Assembly (NCBI GenBank): GCA_001774995.1
Contig: MFBO01000015.1
Location: forward strand, 1-11,055
Direction of reading: 5' to 3'
Source of the DNA: Candidatus Curtissbacteria bacterium RIFCSPLOWO2_01_FULL_38_11b
GTDB taxonomy: Bacteria > Patescibacteriota > Microgenomatia > Curtissbacterales > GWA2-41-24
DNA: 11,055 nt
In this document: one piece after another, positions 1 through 4,662 of the stretch
Numbering within the stretch: position 1 is the first letter of the stretch
How the letters are laid out: every line of letters starts with the position of its first letter
Notes under the pieces: model-generated
Told to the model about the DNA's origin: nothing
The model's input: the letters and a program-made list of their open reading frames with translations, nothing else
Databases searched by the model: none
Program-made: the position numbers and the translations under genes

Positions 1-708
1 GGCGTTTATAAAAAAACTTTCAAACGTATGGATCTTGATGCAATTGAAACAAAGGCAACCGGTGGAACATTCTCTGATTTCTCTCATGAATACCAGGTTT
101 TGTGTGAAAGTGGTGAAGACGAAATTATTTATTGCCCTGGCGGTGATTATGCTGAAAATATAGAAATTGCAACGGTAAAAGAGGGGAAAGAGTGTGTTTT
201 AGGCCATGGTCCTTTAAAAAAAGCTAAAACTATTGAAGTCGGCAATATTTTCCCCCTAAAAGATAAGTTTTCTAGAGCTTTTAATCTTAAGTTCAAAGAT
301 CGAGATGGTAAAGAAAAGTTGGTAATGATGGGCTGTTACGGCATCGGGGTTTCGCGGCTTATGGGAGCAATTGTTGAGGTTTTCCATGATGAAAGGGGTA
401 TTTTGTGGCCTGATGCCGTTTCACCGTTTGATGTACATTTGGTTCATATTGAAGATGTTGGGACCGAATCTTGGGCCAAAGAAACTTACGAAAAACTAAC
501 AAAGACAGGTGTTGAGGTTTTGTGGGATGATCGCCAAGATGTGTCTGCCGGTGAAAAATTTGCTGATTGTGATTTAATTGGTATCCCCACTCGTATTGTA
601 GTTTCTAAAAAAGTTGGGAAGGGGAAGGTTGAAATAAAAAACCGAGACCAGGAGAAAGTCCAGGTTGCTCAAGTTGATAAAATCGCCACTCTAATCTCCG
701 TTGACTAA
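1..708 (+). CDS. proS: Prolyl-tRNA synthetase, C-terminal part (5' end outside window)
   Basis: Class II aminoacyl-tRNA synthetase that charges tRNA-Pro in the cytoplasm. The frame is open to the first base, so 235 codons are visible and the start lies upstream; the ATG at 28 is internal. The stretch GGTFSDFSHEYQVL followed by GEDEIIYC matches the ProRS core after motif 2, and GCYGIGVSRLMGA is class II motif 3 with its ATP-binding arginine. From about base 420 onward an HGTP anticodon-binding domain follows (SPFDVHLVHI, then WDDRQDVSAGEKFADCDLIG). In the E. coli enzyme a roughly 180-residue INS editing domain separates NIELA from the EVGHIF segment. Here NIEIA and IEVGNIF are only about 22 residues apart, so that domain appears to be absent. 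The protein ends normally after the anticodon domain, at TAA 706-708. Confidence 0.95.
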   Translation, partial: GVYKKTFKRMDLDAIETKATGGTFSDFSHEYQVLCESGEDEIIYCPGGDYAENIEIATVKEGKECVLGHGPLKKAKTIEVGNIFPLKDKFSRAFNLKFKDRDGKEKLVMMGCYGIGVSRLMGAIVEVFHDERGILWPDAVSPFDVHLVHIEDVGTESWAKETYEKLTKTGVEVLWDDRQDVSAGEKFADCDLIGIPTRIVVSKKVGKGKVEIKNRDQEKVQVAQVDKIATLISVD

Positions 709-726
709 CTTCATTATTATTATAAT
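701..726 (+). promoter_or_regulatory. Possible promoter upstream of tig
   Basis: A perfect -10 hexamer TATAAT lies at 721-726. TTGACT at 701-706 overlaps the end of proS and resembles a -35 box, but the 14-base spacing is shorter than the usual 16-18. Transcription from here would give a leader of about 80 bases before the trigger factor start. The evidence is only the hexamers, and AT-rich DNA yields TATAAT by chance. Confidence 0.3.
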
Positions 727-811
727 GTAACCAGACGTTGTGGTTTGAATTTCTGTAATTTAATGGTGTGGTTGTTTAGAGATTAGTGAAATAGTAGAAT
801 TATTGCTTAAC

Positions 812-2002
812 ATGCAGTATACAGTTACTCGCGGTGAAAAAGGAAAAGTTGAAGTTAAGGTTGATATTCCTAAAGTTGTCTTTTCCCAGGCCTATGATGA
901 GATTTTGCAAAAACTTGGGAAAGAGGTTAATATTGCGGGCTTTCGGCCGGGAAATGTTCCGAGTGATGTTTTAGAGGCAAAGACCGGTGCAAATAAGATT
1001 TTAAATGAGACCGCCAGTCTTTTAATTTCCAAAAACCTTTCGCAGATATTTAAAAAAGAAGACATTGTTCCTCTGGGAAATCCAAGTATTGCAATTCAAA
1101 ATCTTTCCAAAGACTCGCCTTTTTCCTTTACAGCTACTTTCATTACCAAGCCAAAAGTTAAGTTAGGTGACTGGAAGAAGATTAAGGTAACAAAAGTTAA
1201 GGCGCGCGAAGTAACAGAGAAGGATGTTGAAGAAAGTATAAAAAATATCTTTGAGGCGTGGAAAAAAAATCGAAAATCAAAGTCAGAAGCGAAAAGTGAA
1301 GGAGAATTAGAGGATCAGAACCAGTCAAAACCCTCCTTCGCTCCATCCTTTGCTAAAGCTACGAATGACAAGAGGGCTTCGGAGGGTAAAAAATTTATTT
1401 ATGATGCGCATGGGGAGAAGATCTTCATCAAAGATGAAGAACAAGATAAAGGGAAATCCTCCTTCGCCAAGGTTTCGGAGGACGAAGTTGATGATAACTT
1501 CGCAAAAGCGATTGGAGCACGGGATTTAGTATATCTAAAAGAGATTGTAAAGAAGGATCTTGAGCAAATTATGTTGGATCGAGTAGAGGCGAAATTGGAG
1601 CAGGAATTGTTTGACGAACTTTTGATGATTGTCCAAGTTGAAGTGCCCGATATTTTGGTTGATGATGAGATAAATAGAATTATTTTAAGAATTACTCAAA
1701 ACCTTGAGGGACAGGGCAAAAAGATAGAAGATTACCTAAGGGAAGAAAATACAACTTTGGATGCTCTTCGTGCAAAACTAAGACCCCAGGCTGAGAAAAA
1801 CGTCCAAATTACACTAGCGATGGATGAGATTGGCAAAAGCGAAAAAGTTGAGGTAACTTCTGAAGAAATTGAAAATGCCACAAAGGGTGTAGATGAATCG
1901 AAATTAACAGATAGCCAAAAAGCAGATCTTCGTAATTATTTAGCTGTTTCAATTTTCCAGGCTAAGGCGTTGGACCATGTTAAAAATGAAGTGGCTTCGT
2001 AA
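812..2002 (+). CDS. tig: Trigger factor lacking the PPIase domain
   Basis: Ribosome-associated chaperone that receives nascent chains at the tunnel exit. The ATG at 812 gives 396 residues; a TTG at 803 is also in frame, but the family normally begins at MQYTV-like sequence. Residues 1-115 form the ribosome-binding domain, with the signature GFRPGNVP at 43-50. Residues about 133-153 match the linker helix, and about 226-396 match the C-terminal cradle domain. In the E. coli protein (432 residues) a 100-residue FKBP-type PPIase domain lies between these. Here it is replaced by about 75 residues of charged, low-complexity sequence holding SFAKATNDK (179-187) and SFAKVSEDE (217-225). The coding DNA of these two motifs is richer in G+C than its surroundings and contains inverted repeats. 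Loss of PPIase need not abolish chaperone function, since E. coli trigger factor retains activity without it. Confidence 0.9.
   Translation: MQYTVTRGEKGKVEVKVDIPKVVFSQAYDEILQKLGKEVNIAGFRPGNVPSDVLEAKTGANKILNETASLLISKNLSQIFKKEDIVPLGNPSIAIQNLSKDSPFSFTATFITKPKVKLGDWKKIKVTKVKAREVTEKDVEESIKNIFEAWKKNRKSKSEAKSEGELEDQNQSKPSFAPSFAKATNDKRASEGKKFIYDAHGEKIFIKDEEQDKGKSSFAKVSEDEVDDNFAKAIGARDLVYLKEIVKKDLEQIMLDRVEAKLEQELFDELLMIVQVEVPDILVDDEINRIILRITQNLEGQGKKIEDYLREENTTLDALRAKLRPQAEKNVQITLAMDEIGKSEKVEVTSEEIENATKGVDESKLTDSQKADLRNYLAVSIFQAKALDHVKNEVAS
1330..1387 (+). repeat. Palindromic in-frame insert, copy 1, in tig
   Basis: The ends ACCCTCC (1330-1336) and GGAGGGT (1381-1387) are perfect 7-base inverted repeats. 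Between them, 1346-1372 encodes SFAKATNDK, and a small hairpin CTTT-GCT-AAAG lies at 1348-1358. The segment is multiple-of-three compatible and leaves the frame open. It lies where trigger factors normally carry the PPIase domain. It is related to the second copy at 1457-1486, with 18 of 27 bases shared over the SFAK core. I infer a small palindromic element tolerated inside genes, comparable in concept to Rickettsia palindromic elements. Confidence 0.55.
1457..1486 (+). repeat. Palindromic in-frame insert, copy 2, in tig
   Basis: TCCTCC (1457-1462) and GGAGGA (1477-1482) form a 6-base inverted repeat around a 14-base interior. Bases 1460-1486 encode SFAKVSEDE, matching copy 1 (SFAKATNDK) in the same reading frame at about 114 bases' distance. 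The copies differ mostly at third codon positions, suggesting either an old duplication or two separate arrivals of a repeat family. Confidence 0.5.
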
Positions 2003-2135
2003 TGTTGCCAAAAGTTTTAAGAAGAGATAGAATGAAAGGTCAGATAATGTTTATCGTGCATATGAAGACATATTTTTCTTCGAAAAAGAGATTATGGTTA
2101 ATAGTTTGCCATATTGAAAGGATGTGTAATTTGAT

Positions 2136-2981
2136 TTGGCTCAAAAAATCATCGTTACCCACATATCACCGGATTTTGACGGAATCCCTGCTATTTGGCT
2201 TCTAAAAAAATATCACCCTGAATTTGCTAATGCTAGAGTAGAATTTGTGCCTGCGGGCAACAACACCTATAACAGGGAGCCTGTTGATTCAAACCCAGAT
2301 GTTGTCCATGTTGACGTAGGTGGAGGTAGATTTGACCATCATGATACCAGCGAATTCACGTGTGCTGCTAAACTGGTTTATGACTATTTAGTTAGTGAAG
2401 GTTATATTGAGAAGGAAAATGAAGCCCTAAAAAGGTTGATTGATATTACGATTGAACTTGATCACGGCTGGGATACATATAAATGGCCTGATCCTGCAAG
2501 CGATCGCTGGGAGTTTGCTCTTCACAATGTACTTTCCGGAATAAAGATGCACTATAGAGGAGATTATTATAAGGCAATCGACTGGACGATCGACAGCTTA
2601 GAAGCGGTTTACAAACTGTTAACATCCAAAGTAAAAGCAGAGAAAGAACTTAAGGACGGGCATGAATTTAAGACGCACTGGGGTAAGGGTATAGCGGTGT
2701 ATACTAAAAATGACGCCGTAATGGACTTGGCAATCAAAAATGGTTATGCGCTGGTAGTTCGCAAAGATCCACAGCAAGGATATATTAGAATAACTGGTTC
2801 AAATAATCACAAGGTAGATTTTACAAAGGCATATGAAGTTATTGCGAAAAAAGATAATGTCGGTAACTGGTTTTTACATTCATCAAAAGTGCTTTTGAGA
2901 AATGGATCAACCAGGAACCCTAATATGAAGCCAACAAAAATGACAATTGAAGAAGTAATAGAGATTTTGAAGAAATCTTGA
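2136..2981 (+). CDS. DHH/MYG1-like metal-dependent hydrolase (putative)
   Basis: A 281-residue protein that begins at TTG 2136. An in-frame TAA lies at 2127 and no other start codon follows it, so this start is forced; GAAAGGA at 2116-2122 is a Shine-Dalgarno sequence with a rather long 13-base spacer. The N-terminus shows THISPDFDG (residues 8-16), then VVHVDVGGG (57-64) and FDHHD (66-70), and later ELDHGWD (107-113). A first T-H-x-x-x-D-x-D motif, a VDxGG strand and a DHH triad resemble the metal ligands of DHH phosphoesterases and of the MYG1 (UPF0160) family. Family knowledge suggests hydrolysis of phosphodiester bonds with Mn or Mg, but the substrate cannot be read from sequence. Assignment to the superfamily is reasonably secure; which branch is uncertain. 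The gene sits between tig and the HIT gene on the same strand. Confidence 0.6.
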   Translation: MAQKIIVTHISPDFDGIPAIWLLKKYHPEFANARVEFVPAGNNTYNREPVDSNPDVVHVDVGGGRFDHHDTSEFTCAAKLVYDYLVSEGYIEKENEALKRLIDITIELDHGWDTYKWPDPASDRWEFALHNVLSGIKMHYRGDYYKAIDWTIDSLEAVYKLLTSKVKAEKELKDGHEFKTHWGKGIAVYTKNDAVMDLAIKNGYALVVRKDPQQGYIRITGSNNHKVDFTKAYEVIAKKDNVGNWFLHSSKVLLRNGSTRNPNMKPTKMTIEEVIEILKKS

Positions 2982-3049
2982 AAATTTTCGTCAGGATGTT
3001 CAAAAAAACGAAATGGTTAGCAAAAGAAGCACAGTTAAGAATTAAATAT

Positions 3050-3388
3050 ATGACTACCTCTGATTGTCTTTTTTGCAAAATTGTAAAAGGCGAGATTAAA
3101 AGTGAATTTTTAAAAGAAAGTGATAAAGTTGTGACAGTTGCTGATATTAACCCGGTTGCGGATGTGCACATATTGATTGTTCCTAAAAAACATATCGAAA
3201 GTGTCTCAACAATTAGAAAAGAAGATTCAGATTACTTGGTTGATATGTTTGCAATCGCAAGCAGCTTGGCAAAAGAAAAAAAGCTCGATGCATACAGGTT
3301 GAGTTTTAATGCCGGATCATATCAGCATGTCGGACACTTACATATGCATTTACTCGCTGGGAGCAAAATTCAATGGTCGAAACTCTGA
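3050..3388 (+). CDS. HIT family nucleotide hydrolase/transferase
   Basis: A small histidine-triad protein of 112 residues that acts on nucleoside phosphoramidates or related nucleotides in the cytoplasm. The zinc-type CLFCK pair is at C6 and C9, and GHIxxPKxH-like sequence appears as HILIVPKKH (40-48). The triad is H96-L-H98-M-H100-L-L, with H98 as the expected nucleophile and FNAGS just before it. I chose ATG 3050 because the Cys pair normally lies near the N-terminus. The frame also opens at TTG 2978, which overlaps the stop of the preceding gene and would add a basic 24-residue extension. That alternative would imply translational coupling and cannot be excluded. Confidence 0.9.
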   Translation: MTTSDCLFCKIVKGEIKSEFLKESDKVVTVADINPVADVHILIVPKKHIESVSTIRKEDSDYLVDMFAIASSLAKEKKLDAYRLSFNAGSYQHVGHLHMHLLAGSKIQWSKL

Positions 3389-3395
3389 ATAATTT

Positions 3396-3453
3396 TAAAT
3401 TTGAAATTGCTTGCTTTGAGCGAGTTTTCTGTCGAAAAGTAAATTTGAAATTG
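3396..3453 (+). repeat. 14-base direct repeat pair downstream of the HIT gene
   Basis: TAAATTTGAAATTG occurs exactly at 3396-3409 and again at 3440-3453, 44 bases apart. The putative terminator hairpin lies between the copies. A related AT-rich sequence (CAAATTTAAAATTGAG) appears in the intergenic region before 9239, so this may be a genome-wide repeat fragment. Confidence 0.5.
3410..3430 (+). terminator. Probable rho-independent terminator after the HIT gene
   Basis: CTTGCT (3410-3415) pairs with AGCGAG (3419-3424) in a 6-pair stem containing one G-U, with a 3-base loop. TTTTCT follows directly. It lies 22 bases after the HIT stop and before the rpsU leader, which fits an operon boundary. 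The stem is short and the T run is interrupted. Confidence 0.4.
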
Positions 3454-3548
3454 AGGATGGGGGTGTTTAAAAATAAATCAGCCTTGCTTTTTCAATCTGA
3501 TATTTTTCTTAAATTAGATGATTGTAAAGTAAGGAAGTTTAGTTAAAA

Positions 3549-3737
3549 ATGGCGACTAAGGTAATTGCGCAACCTGGAGAATCAATTGATTCTTTAATCC
3601 GTAAATTTAATAAGAAGGTGCAAAACGAAGGTATTCTAGCAGAGATTAAAAAGAGGGAGCATTATTTGAAACCTTCTTTGCGTAAACAACAAAAGATTCA
3701 GATTGCACGCAAGAAATATATAAGAAGCAAATTTTAA
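3549..3737 (+). CDS. rpsU: Small ribosomal subunit protein bS21
   Basis: Ribosomal protein of the 30S platform near the 3' end of 16S rRNA. The 62-residue product has the typical bS21 length and pattern: an ESIDSLIRKFNKKVQ helix, then a basic tail rich in K and R (REHYLKPSLRKQQK, ending IRSKF). A purine-rich AAGGAAG at 3531-3537 lies upstream with a slightly long spacer to ATG 3549. The 160-base gap before it contains a terminator and direct repeats, and this gene probably opens a new transcription unit with yqeY 13 bases downstream. Confidence 0.93.
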   Translation: MATKVIAQPGESIDSLIRKFNKKVQNEGILAEIKKREHYLKPSLRKQQKIQIARKKYIRSKF

Positions 3738-3750
3738 ATCCGAATTAATC

Positions 3751-4200
3751 ATGGCAAATATTTTAGACAAAATTAATCAGGATTTAATAGATGCTCAAAA
3801 GAGTAAGGATACTGTTATGGTTTCTACTTTAAGGCTTCTTCTTGCTGACGTTAAAAATGCTCAGATTGAAAAAGGTTCAGAGTTAACCGATGAAGAGATA
3901 ATTAACCAAATTCAAAGAGGCGCAAAGAAACGCAAAGAATCGATAGATGCCTACCAAAAAGCAAATAGGAGCGATCTTGTAGATAAGGAAACACGGGAAC
4001 TTGGTGTTTTGCAAAAATATTTACCCAAGCAGTTAAGTCAAGATGAGATTGGCAAAATTGTTGATGAAATTATTTCTGAAACGGGTGCAAGAAGCCCAGG
4101 TGATATAGGAAAAGTAATTGGGCAAGTTATGGCAAAACTTAGGGGGAGAGCGGATGGGTCAATGGTTTCTGAAATTGTGAAAAGCAAACTATCATCTTAG
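3751..4200 (+). CDS. yqeY: GatB/YqeY domain protein
   Basis: A 149-residue all-helical protein of the YqeY family, related to the C-terminal tRNA-binding tail of GatB. The start MANILDKINQDLIDAQKSKD is typical, followed by STLRLLLADVKNAQIEKG and a second half beginning RELGVLQKYLPKQLSQDEI. The tail GDIGKVIGQVMAKLRGRADGSMVSEIVK is the best conserved part and is complete. The cellular role of stand-alone YqeY is not settled; its place beside rpsU is a recurrent arrangement and suggests a link with translation. No clear Shine-Dalgarno sequence precedes ATG 3751. Confidence 0.92.
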   Translation: MANILDKINQDLIDAQKSKDTVMVSTLRLLLADVKNAQIEKGSELTDEEIINQIQRGAKKRKESIDAYQKANRSDLVDKETRELGVLQKYLPKQLSQDEIGKIVDEIISETGARSPGDIGKVIGQVMAKLRGRADGSMVSEIVKSKLSS

Positions 4201-4239
4201 TTGATCCTGGATATTTTTTTAAATTAATCGAGTAAATAC

Positions 4240-4662
4240 ATGATTACTGTGCTAATCCACACAGATACCCGTTACCCTGTAAATCGAAAAATAATACGCA
4301 AAGCAGTCGAAGATACCTTTAAAAAGCATAAAGTGGAAAATTTAGACTCGGAGGTTTCGGTGGCAGTCGTCGGGTCGCGCAAGATGAAGGGACTTTCCCA
4401 AAAATATTTAAACGAAACATCCAATCATCAAATTCTGACATTTGTTTTAACAGAATCTGTTAGTAAGGAACAATTACAACGAACTGAAAGACCGGGTTTT
4501 GTAAATTCACCAGATGGGATTTTAAGGCTAGGAGATGTGGTTCTTTGCTGGCCGCAGGTTTTAGAAGAAGCAAGTTATAATGATATTATGGTTGATGATG
4601 AAGTTTACGCGTTAGTTTGTCATGGAGTCGGGCATCTATTGGGATATTCACACAATGAATAA
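4240..4662 (+). CDS. ybeY: Endoribonuclease YbeY (rRNA maturation factor)
   Basis: Zinc-dependent RNase involved in 16S rRNA 3'-end maturation and ribosome quality control. The 140-residue product carries LGDVVLCWP (97-105), matching the LGDI-type strand, and the metal motif CHGVGHLLGYSH with H128, H132 and H138. Two features are unusual. The family sequence is normally GYDH, but here it is GYSH, so the residue before the third histidine is serine. The protein also ends two residues after H138, without the short C-terminal helix of E. coli YbeY. The stop TAA shares its last base with the ATG of dnaX (TAATG), which implies translational coupling. Confidence 0.9.
   Translation: MITVLIHTDTRYPVNRKIIRKAVEDTFKKHKVENLDSEVSVAVVGSRKMKGLSQKYLNETSNHQILTFVLTESVSKEQLQRTERPGFVNSPDGILRLGDVVLCWPQVLEEASYNDIMVDDEVYALVCHGVGHLLGYSHNE

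Noticed and set aside
1..708. Possible TGA or TAG recoding in the window
   Set aside because: All recognised genes end plausibly at standard stops, and TGA ends dnaX and the DHH-like gene at the expected length.
803..811. TTG start for the trigger factor three codons before the ATG
   Set aside because: The ATG at 812 gives the usual family N-terminus, and the extra MLN adds nothing conserved. It cannot be formally excluded.
2002..2205. 67-codon frame starting at an ATG that overlaps the tig stop (TAATG)
   Set aside because: It has no recognisable family or domain, overlaps the DHH-like gene by 70 bases in another frame, and shows unlikely composition (clusters of W, R, H, C). The start overlap is suggestive but not enough.
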